The notes below the pieces were generated by a model. It was not told where the DNA came from. It did no database searches and saw only the letters and a program-made list of their open reading frames with translations. Shown here piece by piece: positions 16,391 to 24,598 of a DNA stretch of 46,296 nucleotides. The stretch's first letter is position 1. Each line of letters starts with the position of its first letter. This DNA is from a virus. A program made the translations under genes and the position numbers. The stretch is from IMG/VR virus record IMGVR_UViG_3300038592_000005, positions 1 to 46,296 of that record. The stretch is one strand, 5' to 3'.

Positions 16391-16629
16391 GACAAGCCCA
16401 CGGCGAAATCCAGGTAGTAATCGAGCACCGTAATCTGCGACGTGGTGTCAATCACCGCAAGGACCGTTCCCGAAGCGGCGGTATTGTCATACAGCGTCAA
16501 CACGTTCGAGGCCGCGCCTTTCGTGTTGATGGTCACGGAAAAAAGGCTTCCTGGGGCGCTTTTCAGCACGCCGCTGCCGTTGGCGCTGATATGTTTGTAA
16601 CCCGCCCCGGTGATTGGTTGTCCCGCCAT
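16339..16629 (-). CDS. small structural-type beta protein, 96 aa
   Basis: A mostly beta sequence (MAGQPITGAGYKHISANGSG to YALATGTAADVTISFS) resembling small phage proteins often placed near capsid or fibre genes. It is read immediately downstream of the 16629..16826 gene (the ATG shares a base with its stop). It converges on and overlaps the HNH-AP2 gene by 52 bases at the 3' end, but its own frame looks complete. A virion decoration role is plausible, not shown. Confidence 0.6.
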   Translation of the reverse strand: MAGQPITGAGYKHISANGSGVLKSAPGSLFSVTINTKGAASNVLTLYDNTAASGTVLAVIDTTSQITVLDYYLDFAVGLSYALATGTAADVTISFS

Positions 16630-16826
16630 TATCGCCTCCCGCTTCTACGACCTTTGCGTTTGTGGATGTACTTTCCGTGCCGTTTGAGCCTGTGCGAACG
16701 CTCCATGCCGAAAGCTGCGCCCGCCGCCTGTTCTCGAGTCTTTCCCTCGCGGCGCAAGACCTCTATCTTTTCAGAGACGCGAGTGTTTTTCGCTCTCTTG
16801 CGCTTGCTCACGCGCTTGCGGGACAT
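16629..16826 (-). CDS. small, strongly basic protein (DUF6496-like), 65 aa
   Basis: About 25 of 65 residues are Arg or Lys. The middle segment VSEKIEVLRREGKTREQAAG resembles the DUF6496 helix pattern (S.KI..L...G...QA.A) seen in phage structural operons, and the tail HGKYIHKRKGRRSGRR is arginine-rich. It lies in a cluster with the basic peptide at 16830..16982, next to the ejection protein gene. DNA condensation in the head or a nucleic-acid-binding role is an inference. Confidence 0.6.
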   Translation of the reverse strand: MSRKRVSKRKRAKNTRVSEKIEVLRREGKTREQAAGAAFGMERSHRLKRHGKYIHKRKGRRSGRR

Positions 16827-16829
16827 GAC

Positions 16830-16982
16830 CTACCTCTTGCCGCCGCGGCGCCCCTTACGCTTCGCATGCCGGGACTTTTTCCGTCCGTGTTTGCGTCCCA
16901 TGCGCTGCATTTCCTTCTCTTCGCCGTAATCCTGCGCGGCGGTTTCGCCTGCAGGTGCTTGATCCGCTTTTCCGAATCTCAT
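16830..16982 (-). CDS. small basic protein, 50 aa
   Basis: ATG at 16982 lies 7 bases after AAGGAG and overlaps the stop of the upstream 646-aa gene (ATGA). The N-terminal half is acidic/polar (MRFGKADQAPAGETAAQDYG), the C-terminal half is a Lys/Arg/His tail (GRKHGRKKSRHAKRKGRRGG). The tail resembles the 15- and 21-residue peptides at 30468 and 30575. Probably a DNA- or scaffold-binding accessory of the virion; function unknown. Confidence 0.6.
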   Translation of the reverse strand: MRFGKADQAPAGETAAQDYGEEKEMQRMGRKHGRKKSRHAKRKGRRGGKR

Positions 16983-18919
16983 TGTGGTACTCCTTTCGTA
17001 GCCCACTTCAGAAACTTCTCACTGGTAAGATAAGCCTTTGCCACTTGAACTGCAGCAACTCTTTCTGCGGCCGTCAGTGCGGCCCCCGCATTGCCATGAA
17101 GAAGGTCCAAAACGAACGCCACGACGGCCATTCCTGTGCCCCAATGACCCATCGTCCGCATTCTCTGCGCGATGCCTTCCTTGACGAATTCATGTGCGTC
17201 AAACGGCTTGCCACTTGGCCTTTCAGGAGGCGCAGGAATGTTCACGGAAACCGACTTGGGTATTTCGGCTTCCGGCACCTCTGGAGGAACTTTCACCTCA
17301 GGAACCTTTGGCGCGGTTGGCAGGCTTTCAATCTTTCTTTGCGTCGAACGCAATTCCCCCAGTAGATTCGGATCGGTTCCAAAGGTACGTTTGCGAGCGA
17401 TGATGGGAATGGCCGCTTCGCCCTTCTTTCCAAGCAAAATGTCGGCAACTTGGCGATACACGGGAATGCCCATCTTGGAAGCGACTGGAGAACGTAATAT
17501 CTTCCAGATTCGCGGCAACGGCGATCCCGAGGAAATGTCTCGCCAAGTGTCCATGTAGTCGGAATAGTCCTTTTTCAGCGCGTCGTAGGATTTTACCGCG
17601 CCTTCACCACCCGCATCCTTGATGGCTTCCTTGATTTCTCCATCCACCGACTTCTGGACTTCCTTGAGTGCGTTGCGTACGTCATTCGGCAGGCTCTTTT
17701 CATAGAGAGCATCATTGATTTCCGTGAAATAGCCCCGCAACTGGTCTACGGGTATCGTTTGTCCTTCGAGCGGTCGCAATCCGCCATCGGGGGTCTCAAC
17801 CATCTCTTTCAGCCGGCCAAGAATGCTGTTGAAAATGGGTACGCTGGACTCGGTACCCTTTACCAGAGCCTTTCTCGCCTCGATAATCACGTTTCCGACG
17901 GTGCTCAGATCCGCAGTGAGTTTGCCATTCGGGGCCTCGTCACTCACCCCCAGCACTTTTTTGCGAAAATCGGTCCAGCGGTCGTCGAGCGACTTCCGTT
18001 CGGCCCTTTCCGCGATGTCCAAGTTGTCGGCCACCTGCTTGGCTTTGCGGTCCTTTAGATCATTCAAACTGCGTTCCGCGCCTTCGGCCCGAGAACGGGC
18101 AATCTTGGCTTCCTGCTGCTTGGCGACCGCACTTTGCAGTTTTTCACGCCGGGCAGTGCGCTTCGCCTCGACAGCTTCCTTGGCCTCGCGCAATTCCGTC
18201 TCATGCTTGGAACGGGCTTCGCCCAGACGGCGCGTAGCTTCTTCCTTCGTCTCCGACACTTTCTTATCGTATTCCTTGAGTTTTTCAGCTTCCGCTTCTT
18301 GGGCCGCTTTGCGGGCTTTTTCGACCGCATGGAGGTCTCGATCAGCGATTGAGCGAACCGTCGCTCTGGCGACCTTGCCAGGAGCTTCCACGGCCTTTCC
18401 CGCCGCTTCCGCGACCTTGGCAGGCAATTCTGGCAGTTTTCCGGCTATTTCTCGGCCTTCCGCACCCGCCGCGATCATGGAAGTTGAGCCGAGCAGTTGG
18501 CCTAGAGCTGCGGCGATCTTCTTGGGGTCTTTCTTTTCATCTTCGGTCAGAGCGGACCACAGGCTTTTCCCGCCCTTTTCGACTCCCCCCGCAAGAGCTT
18601 CCAATGGGTCGGTGATGTGCGCTGGGTCTTTGGCCGTCGCTTCCATCCAGCCAGCCGTGCCTTGCATCATGTTTTTGATGATTTCGATGGCCTGTATTCC
18701 TGGGCGATTGGCGCCGATGCGTTGCAGCCTTTCAGGGTCCAAGCCCATGCCTCTGGCTGTTCCCATGCCCGCAATGTCGAGCAATTTTGGCTCAGTCGGC
18801 GCGCCGACTTTGACTTCAACCGCTCCCCGAGCCCGAGCGCGGATAAGGTTCTCCCGGGGAATGTTCCACGTGGAACCATCCGGCATCGTTACCCGTACTG
18901 TCGGACTCTCTTGAGGCAT
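16979..18919 (-). CDS. large coiled-coil internal virion / ejection protein candidate, 646 aa
   Basis: A short N-terminal domain (VRVTMPDGSTWNIPRENL) is followed by a hydrophobic Ala/Gly patch near 150-165, a long charged coiled coil (about 195-305), a helical core and a Pro-rich linker (EVKVPPEVPEAEIPKSV). A hydrophobic segment (GMAVVAFVLDLLHGNAGAAL) lies near the C-terminus. This layout matches phage internal proteins ejected into the cell envelope with the DNA (T7 gp15/16-like position). It is the last of three such genes (20365, 18919, 16979) read after the tail nozzle gene. Assignment is by architecture and gene order only. Confidence 0.6.
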   Translation of the reverse strand: MPQESPTVRVTMPDGSTWNIPRENLIRARARGAVEVKVGAPTEPKLLDIAGMGTARGMGLDPERLQRIGANRPGIQAIEIIKNMMQGTAGWMEATAKDPAHITDPLEALAGGVEKGGKSLWSALTEDEKKDPKKIAAALGQLLGSTSMIAAGAEGREIAGKLPELPAKVAEAAGKAVEAPGKVARATVRSIADRDLHAVEKARKAAQEAEAEKLKEYDKKVSETKEEATRRLGEARSKHETELREAKEAVEAKRTARREKLQSAVAKQQEAKIARSRAEGAERSLNDLKDRKAKQVADNLDIAERAERKSLDDRWTDFRKKVLGVSDEAPNGKLTADLSTVGNVIIEARKALVKGTESSVPIFNSILGRLKEMVETPDGGLRPLEGQTIPVDQLRGYFTEINDALYEKSLPNDVRNALKEVQKSVDGEIKEAIKDAGGEGAVKSYDALKKDYSDYMDTWRDISSGSPLPRIWKILRSPVASKMGIPVYRQVADILLGKKGEAAIPIIARKRTFGTDPNLLGELRSTQRKIESLPTAPKVPEVKVPPEVPEAEIPKSVSVNIPAPPERPSGKPFDAHEFVKEGIAQRMRTMGHWGTGMAVVAFVLDLLHGNAGAALTAAERVAAVQVAKAYLTSEKFLKWATKGVPQ

Positions 18920-20019
18920 TACGGAACCTTGGTTCCCCCGAGATCGGAGAGGCTATTCCCCTCCGCCATCTTTTCGAGGTACTTCTGAATCATCGCTTTT
19001 GTTTTCGGATCGTCAACCATGGCCCCTGTTTGATAGACGGTCTGGTCCCAAGATGCCACCTGCCGCGTCGCCCCTTCGAGCATTTGGTTTCTGACTTCTT
19101 GGCTCAATGCCCCGCCAGTGAGGGCTCCGTTAACCATGGCAATGGCTTTGTCATCCCATCCGCCTTGGTGCAAAAACATTTCTACCATCTTCGGAGAACC
19201 GCGGAGAGCTTTCGGGTCCACGCCGAACATCAACTGCATAAAGCCTTCTGCGATCATCAAATCGCCCGGTCGTGTGCCCTTTCCTCCGGTGAGTTCCGCT
19301 TGGGCCACTTCCTGAGCGACCGTCTTCAGGAAGGAATGCCCGACGATGCCGCGCTTGACGGTTTTGAACACCTCGTCGCGCTGCTTTTGCAGTTCCCGGA
19401 TGTCACTGATTTCCAGTGCGCGGTTGATGGCATCCGCGTTATGTCTTGCCGCGATCGTTTCCTTCTTTTCCTCTCCGAGTTCTTGGGCCTTGCGATAGGA
19501 GGCCAGTTCGTCCTTCAGATTTTTGGGCAGTGTAGGGTCATCCACGCTCCACGTTTTACCCTGTTCGTCGGTGATCTTCCACGGCTCACTCGTTCCCGGT
19601 ACGGGTTTGATGTCGATGGCCTTGGGCGGCTTCCCCGCTGCTTCAAACTTCTGATATTCCTCGGCGGTTCCTTTGGGATGTCCCGCGCGCCACAGTTCCA
19701 GCACGTTATTGATTTTGGGCTGCGTCTCGGCTGGCAGGCCAAGAATGCTTCTGTAATCTTCCGGCTTCAAATCAATTCCTTGGGCCTTGGCCGCATCGCG
19801 CAGGGAAGAGATTTTCTGTTCGAGTGCGGCTTGTTCCGTGTCCGGCGTCAGTTTCAGGCGGCGTAACCGCTCCTGAGCTTCATCGAGCGAGACGGTCTTT
19901 TCCTTCATGTTCAGGGAATCCATCAACTGCTTGAGCTTGGCGGCCTGCGCGTCGAGCTTGCCCTGGGCCACCTGTGACCCAGCTTCGCCAATTCCCTGAA
20001 ATAGACTGGCGAGGTTAAT
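18919..20019 (-). CDS. internal virion / ejection protein candidate, 366 aa, possible ATT start
   Basis: The frame opens with codons for INLASLFQGIGEAGSQVAQG; an ATT at 20019 follows GGAGGTGTCCA and is a candidate rare start. A TTG at 20043 is the first conventional start but has no ribosome site. The protein is helical and charged with few aromatics. The segment AEGFMQLMFGVDPKALRG near 275 is its most hydrophobic patch. It stands between two other candidate ejection proteins. The upstream HNH-like gene (20015) begins with codons for MNLASK, matching this gene's N-terminus, so insertion of that gene probably displaced the original ATG. Exact start unproven. Confidence 0.6.
   Translation of the reverse strand: MNLASLFQGIGEAGSQVAQGKLDAQAAKLKQLMDSLNMKEKTVSLDEAQERLRRLKLTPDTEQAALEQKISSLRDAAKAQGIDLKPEDYRSILGLPAETQPKINNVLELWRAGHPKGTAEEYQKFEAAGKPPKAIDIKPVPGTSEPWKITDEQGKTWSVDDPTLPKNLKDELASYRKAQELGEEKKETIAARHNADAINRALEISDIRELQKQRDEVFKTVKRGIVGHSFLKTVAQEVAQAELTGGKGTRPGDLMIAEGFMQLMFGVDPKALRGSPKMVEMFLHQGGWDDKAIAMVNGALTGGALSQEVRNQMLEGATRQVASWDQTVYQTGAMVDDPKTKAMIQKYLEKMAEGNSLSDLGGTKVP
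20005..20019 (-). repeat. 15-bp direct repeat, downstream copy (13/15 identical)
   Basis: Minus-strand ATTAACCTCGCCAGT. It matches ATGAATCTCGCCAGT at 20351-20365 except for two bases. The pair flanks the Cys-knuckle endonuclease-like gene and encodes [M/I]NLAS both times. Confidence 0.85.
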
Positions 20020-20365
20020 TGGACACCTCCGTATTTTTCCCAAAATGCTCTTGTTGATACAAAAACGACATCCTGTTGTGAAACCACCTATGGTAACTGC
20101 TAGTACAAATCAACAAATTGGCATTTCTGTATCTTACGGCGTTTTTTCTTGCCTGCGAGTCATGTCTGTGAGTAAACCCTGTGTTAAACGGCTTCAAGCA
20201 ATTAGCGCAAATCTTGTCTATTGGCTGAACCAATTTTTTATAGGAATGGACTTTTCCTGTCCACCGATTAGCGCAAAGGCGGCTACAAAAAGTTTGGGTA
20301 GCATGTTTCGTTGTAACCATAAAGTCTTTGCCACATGTAACGCAATTTTTACTGGCGAGATTCAT
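20015..20365 (-). CDS. Cys-knuckle HNH-like putative homing endonuclease, 116 aa
   Basis: Starts MNLASKNCVTCGKDF at 20365, sharing a base with the upstream stop (TAATG). Two Cys pairs are clear: CVTCGKDF...FCSRLCANRW and ICANCLKPF. The C-terminal part THRHDSQ...NANLLICTSS.YHRWFHNRM resembles an HNH core with a Tyr where the second Cys is usual, so it may be degenerate. It lies between two ejection protein genes, is A/T-rich compared with them, and is bordered by the 15-bp repeats. Catalytic competence is doubtful; mobility is inferred from the context. Confidence 0.65.
   Translation of the reverse strand: MNLASKNCVTCGKDFMVTTKHATQTFCSRLCANRWTGKVHSYKKLVQPIDKICANCLKPFNTGFTHRHDSQARKNAVRYRNANLLICTSSYHRWFHNRMSFLYQQEHFGKNTEVSN
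20351..20365 (-). repeat. 15-bp direct repeat, upstream copy
   Basis: Minus-strand ATGAATCTCGCCAGT, the first five codons of the HNH-like gene. It duplicates the start of the 18919 gene (ATTAACCTCGCCAGT at 20005-20019), a footprint of the insertion of this mobile gene. Confidence 0.85.
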
Positions 20366-20985
20366 TAGTCCCATACCCCCGTATCACTGGACGGCGCGTT
20401 TGGTGTCGTCAAACCAGGCGTTCCCGACTGTTGAGCGATGATTTGTTCCAAGATTTTCCCCGTGTCCGAGGGAATCCCGCTCGTGTCGGGAACCTGATTC
20501 GGCGTTTCTCCGCCACCGCCTCCCTGCAGGAGTTTCAAGATCGGAGTCACGTCCGTGTTTCCACCCATGGCCTGCAGGAGCGCCTGCGCGTATTCGATGG
20601 GCAGTCCCATTTGCTTCATGATCAACTGGAGAGCCATCTGCTGCTGCTGCAATTTGTAGGGCGCGAGCGCCTGCGTTTCGGTGGCTGCGAAGATGCCTGG
20701 CGCCTGCGCTAGTCCGCGCGTGGCCATATCCGCCTGCACGAGATTCCCGACGTTCTGTAGTAAATCTTGGCCAAGAGGCTGTTGCGCGCGGCTGACCAGT
20801 CCCGCCAGTTGTTCAGGAGTCAGGTCGGCGTACTTCTGTTCCGCGGACTTCAACTGGTCCGTCACCTTGCCGCGCTGAATCATGTTCATGAGGTTGCCGA
20901 AGAGTCCCGCACCAGCCGTGACGCCTTCGATGGCCGGCGCGGCACTCTTGAAAAATCCTCCGACTTTACCGAGTATGTCACCCAT
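20365..20985 (-). CDS. internal virion protein candidate, 206 aa
   Basis: N-terminus MGDILGKVGGFFKSAAPAIE contains a Gly/Ala hydrophobic region (about 8-37), followed by a helical Gln-rich middle (APYKLQQQQMALQLIMKQMG) and a Gly/Pro/Ser-rich C-terminal tail. This matches the small, membrane-active member of podovirus ejection protein sets (T7 gp14-like position). It follows the 136-aa gene ending at 20995 and precedes the mobile gene at 20015. No sequence motif confirms the assignment. Confidence 0.55.
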   Translation of the reverse strand: MGDILGKVGGFFKSAAPAIEGVTAGAGLFGNLMNMIQRGKVTDQLKSAEQKYADLTPEQLAGLVSRAQQPLGQDLLQNVGNLVQADMATRGLAQAPGIFAATETQALAPYKLQQQQMALQLIMKQMGLPIEYAQALLQAMGGNTDVTPILKLLQGGGGGETPNQVPDTSGIPSDTGKILEQIIAQQSGTPGLTTPNAPSSDTGVWD

Positions 20986-20994
20986 AAATTTCTC

Positions 20995-21405
20995 CTAGCC
21001 GAAAGCAGTGCTGGTCAATCCTGTTCCCGTTGCCGGATTCGTCGCTGCATTGCCAGCAGTGACAGCGATACTCGAATCCTTTCCTGTAAGTTTACTGAGC
21101 AAATCTTGACTCGATGCACCTATCCCAGGAGCTCCTGCCTGACCAGAAAGAAGTTCAGCCAGTCTCATCCATGCATCCGGTGATAGCGAACCTCCTGTCT
21201 GCGCCTGAATGTTCGGAAACTGCGAGGCCAAGGCGGTTTCCTGTGTCTGCCGCGTTTTCAGTGCATCGGCCGGACTTGGTGCTGCAGGCGTTGCGGGCTT
21301 TGGCGCACCCGGCTGATTGGTCAGGGAATAGAGGCTGGTCCCAATACTCACTGCCGCAGAAGTACCCATCAGGATTTCAGCGATGAGCGGGATAGCTTCC
21401 GGCAT
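20995..21405 (-). CDS. hypothetical virion-associated protein, 136 aa
   Basis: ATG at 21405 shares a base with the stop of the upstream gene (TGATG). It has an N-terminal hydrophobic segment (IPLIAEILMGTSAAVSIG, about residues 5-22), a Pro/Ala linker and a Gly/Thr/Ala-rich tail (ATNPATGTGLTSTAFG). Similar in layout to the neighbouring 206-aa protein. Possibly a minor ejection or head-tail protein. Confidence 0.5.
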   Translation of the reverse strand: MPEAIPLIAEILMGTSAAVSIGTSLYSLTNQPGAPKPATPAAPSPADALKTRQTQETALASQFPNIQAQTGGSLSPDAWMRLAELLSGQAGAPGIGASSQDLLSKLTGKDSSIAVTAGNAATNPATGTGLTSTAFG

Positions 21406-21779
21406 CAGACTCTCCCCGCGCAAGCGACTTGGGCATTCGGCAATTCGAATCCTCCGGCCGCTTTCACGATCTCGATGAGCGCCTTTTCCGGGGGGCGCGT
21501 TGGGTCGGCCCACACCATGTATCCGTAATAGCCTCTTTCCTTGATGGCCGCCACCACCGTCAGTAAAAGAGCGCGCACATCGAGAGGATGCGCGTACTCG
21601 GTCGAACACAGCCGCAGAAGGATTACCACGATGTGCGCTGGGGCGGCGATGAGCAAAGCAACGATTCTGCCGTCGCGTTCCACCACCCAGATCCAAGAGG
21701 GGTCGCACATCCCCTTCTCAAATCCGGTCTGGAGTTCGGAGGGCAATTCCTCGCCGAGTTTGAAGTTTCTAACGTTCAT
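21405..21779 (-). CDS. possible GNAT-fold acetyltransferase-like protein, 124 aa
   Basis: Sequence order (WIWVVERDGRIVALLIAAP, then a helix, then GYYGYMVWADPTRPPEKALI and AAGGFE) resembles the beta-alpha arrangement of GNAT-like proteins often encoded between nozzle and internal virion genes in podoviruses, but the acetyl-CoA R/Q-x-x-G-x-G/A loop is not obvious. The start at 21779 overlaps the stop of the nozzle gene (21776) by 4 bases. Treat the family as a guess. Confidence 0.5.
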   Translation of the reverse strand: MNVRNFKLGEELPSELQTGFEKGMCDPSWIWVVERDGRIVALLIAAPAHIVVILLRLCSTEYAHPLDVRALLLTVVAAIKERGYYGYMVWADPTRPPEKALIEIVKAAGGFELPNAQVACAGRV

Positions 21780-24598
21780 GAAACCACCAGACTTGCTCCA
21801 ATTTCCTTACTGGTGATATGCGCCGTAAAGCGGTTGAGTGTCAACTGCCCGCTCCCGCTGATTATGGCACTGAAGCGCAGCCCGTCGAGCATGAAGGAAG
21901 CGAAGACCTCGAAGTCTCCCGCCAGCGGTATTTTGTAAGCCTGCGACGGCTGATTCGAACCGTTCACCACGGGCGTAACCGTCAAAGTCCCGAGAGAAGC
22001 CGTGGCGATGACGCGGATCGCCACTCTCCGGCAATTGAGTTTCTGGTCCGGAGCCTGCGAAAAGAATTCCGGCAACTTCACGCTGAAAGATACTTGCGAA
22101 GGGCTGCGCGCGCCTGTTGCTCCCACATCCCACAATTGATCCCCCGCCTGCCAGCGGGAAAGACATCCGTCGGAGAAGCCTCCCAGAATCGTGACCGGAT
22201 TGGCGCTGACTGTCTTGAATTGCGCGCCCGTTGAAATCGGGAAGGGCAGGTCAATCGGCGCCGTCCAGGCTTTCAGTACAAGGTCGTAGCACAAAATTCT
22301 GGTGAGTTGGCCGTTGCTTGCGCCGATGGGGATAGCCGCGCAGTACATTGGAGGATTGGCGGTTTGAAAGCCCCAGATCACGCCCTGCCAGTTGGAATCC
22401 AGCGTCGTGATGTCACTTTCAAGAAAATCTTGCGTGGGAAACAGGTAAGTGCGGATGTCCTCGCTGGCCACGCGGTCTTCCACGCCGTCGAATACCGCGA
22501 ATCCCAAATGGCTGAAGCGCATGATGCCGAAGCCCGGCACGAACTGAATGCTTCTCGGCGCGATGCACCCCATATCGCTCTTGATGCGTTGAATCGTGAG
22601 GGTCGGCGAGCCGAAAATTCCGACAATCTGATATGCGGCATAATTCTTGAAGACGATGAGCGAGCCTTCCGGCGGAATGCCCTGCGCGGTGATGGTAAAC
22701 GAAGCGAGTCCCATGCCTTCCGTGCCGTCATCTTTGTCGAGGAACGCCATATTGATGGGATTCCAGGAAAACGGGTTGTTCACGTCGCTCATGCGCAGCG
22801 CGCACGGCCCGTCAATGCCCGAAGCAGTATTGCTCGTCGCGGTATTCAGCATGCACAGAGAACCCGCATAGACGGCCACATGCCCGCAGCCGGGAGGAGC
22901 GGGTGCGGCCGTGTTCACGAGCCCAGCTTCGCGCCAGAGAATCGAGCCGTCACCCACTTGCGCTCCCGTACCAGTTGGAAACGCTGGCTGCGCGGCAGCG
23001 GATACTCCGCCCTGCACAGCGATGTAGTAGTGGCCGTTGGATACCGTGGGAACACTCACGGAATTGGCCGAATAGGCTGTGGACGCCGACCAAGCAGGAA
23101 ACGCCGGGGTAAAAGAATTGGTGATGGGCTGGGCCGTGGTGGTCGAAGTGCCGCCCGAGGACGCTCCTTGCCCGATGGCTGCAAGATTTCGCACTTTGTA
23201 CTGCGTAGGCGAAACAATCTGAATCGTGGGTCCGACGTAGTTATAGGAAGAGTTCCCCACTCCGGCGATAAGCGCATTTCCGCCTACAACCAGACCATGC
23301 GCCGTTCCCGTCGTTACGGTAACCACGCCGAAGGCATCCACGGTAATCGCCGTGATGGCGGCAATCGTCGCGGGATTCGTCGGCGTCGTGGGATCGGAGA
23401 AAATCTGCGGCGCGAAGCCGTTGCCTAGCGCCATGACCACCCGGTTTGTAAACTCCACCATCTGTGGGATGAAAGTTACGTTGTTGGGAAGTCCGCCAGA
23501 AGGCGTCGGTGAAGTGCCTGCCCCGCCGCCTCCTATCGCACCTCCTCCTCCTGTGCCTCCGCCGCCGCCGGAGCCGCCGCCGCCACCACCGTCCAACGCC
23601 CGGGGATCAGCGGGAAACAGAGCCGCGATGTTGGAATTGTCGTAAGAGACCGGAAGTGTCGCAACCGCTCCGAAGATGGCCGGCATTTTGTAGAGCGCGG
23701 TCTGTTGCGTGTTGTCCGCTACCGGAGGAGCATTCCCCGTAGTCACCGTTCCACTTCCGCTTGCTTTGCCTCCCGGAAAGCCATTGGGATTGTTGGTCGT
23801 GAAGTGCGTACTGTCTATGATGGATCCTACGGTGTAGGTGCCATTGAACGTCGCATCGTGGACTCCTGCGGCCGTCACAATCTGGCCAGCCGCGATCGTA
23901 TTGGGAGATGTCGTCGTCCACAGGAGATAACTTCCGAAGATGCACTTCACGCCCATTGCGGGATAGGCGAGGATGCTGAATGTCGCTCCGGCTAGAGTCG
24001 TGCTGCCGTCATCCACGAAACTGACCGTGAGCGCCCCAGGAAGCACTTGCACAACGGGCAATACGGCAGTGGGGCTTCCCGTCAGCAGGGTTTCCGCCCC
24101 TGAAGAAGTGGAGCGGTAGACGTTGTACTGCGAAGCGTTGGGAACGATATTCCACGTCAGCGTGTTTTTCCCGTTCGCTCCGGTGGCGATGCTGGCTTCA
24201 TTCGAAGCTGTCGTTTCTCCGCTTGCGCCGTCAATTGCCGTCACCTTATAGAAATACGTCGCTGCGCCAAGACTTCCGCCCGCCGCCGTGGCCAAAATCA
24301 AATTCTGCGGAGCGCCGAGCGGCACATCCAGAGCCTTCAGCAGCGCGAGGTAGTAGCGCGAAACGCCCGTGGGGGAAAACAGGAAATCGCACATGACTTT
24401 GCCGCGGCCCGTAGCCACCGTTCCCTGATAGGCATGGACGAGTTGCGAGCCGTCACACACGTCCAGAGCCCCGCGCGAGTTCAGGATAAGATTCGAGCCG
24501 CGCGGGAAAGTGCCCTTCGGCTGGGTATACGGGTCCGTCGAGGCATTCATCCCTTTGATGAACGGCGCCGTCGGCACGGGTTTGTAAGAAGGGCTCAT
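21776..24598 (-). CDS. tail nozzle protein (P22 gp10-like beta-propeller), 940 aa
   Basis: The C-terminal half contains the characteristic string NNPFSWNPINMAFLDKDDGT, then GSLIVFKNYAAYQIVG, IQRIKSDMGCIAPRSI and MRFSHLGFAVFDG. These recur in phage tail-hub or nozzle proteins that form a hexameric propeller at the tail tip. Inserted modules include a fibronectin-like domain (about 100-205), a HGL..G-type beta module, and a flexible linker of about 35 mostly Gly residues (near 345-380). The linker is encoded by a C-rich stretch at 23521-23600. The start (ATG 24598) overlaps the phosphatase stop (24595). Nozzle is secure; linker role unknown. Confidence 0.8.
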   Translation of the reverse strand: MSPSYKPVPTAPFIKGMNASTDPYTQPKGTFPRGSNLILNSRGALDVCDGSQLVHAYQGTVATGRGKVMCDFLFSPTGVSRYYLALLKALDVPLGAPQNLILATAAGGSLGAATYFYKVTAIDGASGETTASNEASIATGANGKNTLTWNIVPNASQYNVYRSTSSGAETLLTGSPTAVLPVVQVLPGALTVSFVDDGSTTLAGATFSILAYPAMGVKCIFGSYLLWTTTSPNTIAAGQIVTAAGVHDATFNGTYTVGSIIDSTHFTTNNPNGFPGGKASGSGTVTTGNAPPVADNTQQTALYKMPAIFGAVATLPVSYDNSNIAALFPADPRALDGGGGGGSGGGGGTGGGGAIGGGGAGTSPTPSGGLPNNVTFIPQMVEFTNRVVMALGNGFAPQIFSDPTTPTNPATIAAITAITVDAFGVVTVTTGTAHGLVVGGNALIAGVGNSSYNYVGPTIQIVSPTQYKVRNLAAIGQGASSGGTSTTTAQPITNSFTPAFPAWSASTAYSANSVSVPTVSNGHYYIAVQGGVSAAAQPAFPTGTGAQVGDGSILWREAGLVNTAAPAPPGCGHVAVYAGSLCMLNTATSNTASGIDGPCALRMSDVNNPFSWNPINMAFLDKDDGTEGMGLASFTITAQGIPPEGSLIVFKNYAAYQIVGIFGSPTLTIQRIKSDMGCIAPRSIQFVPGFGIMRFSHLGFAVFDGVEDRVASEDIRTYLFPTQDFLESDITTLDSNWQGVIWGFQTANPPMYCAAIPIGASNGQLTRILCYDLVLKAWTAPIDLPFPISTGAQFKTVSANPVTILGGFSDGCLSRWQAGDQLWDVGATGARSPSQVSFSVKLPEFFSQAPDQKLNCRRVAIRVIATASLGTLTVTPVVNGSNQPSQAYKIPLAGDFEVFASFMLDGLRFSAIISGSGQLTLNRFTAHITSKEIGASLVVS

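Noticed and set aside
17823-18914. Plus-strand 363-codon frame opposite the 646-aa gene
   Set aside because: Ser/Ala-rich antisense shadow of a coiled-coil gene.
22307-23428. Plus-strand 373-codon frame in the nozzle gene
   Set aside because: Antisense shadow; Arg/Gly-rich composition and no neighbours on that strand.
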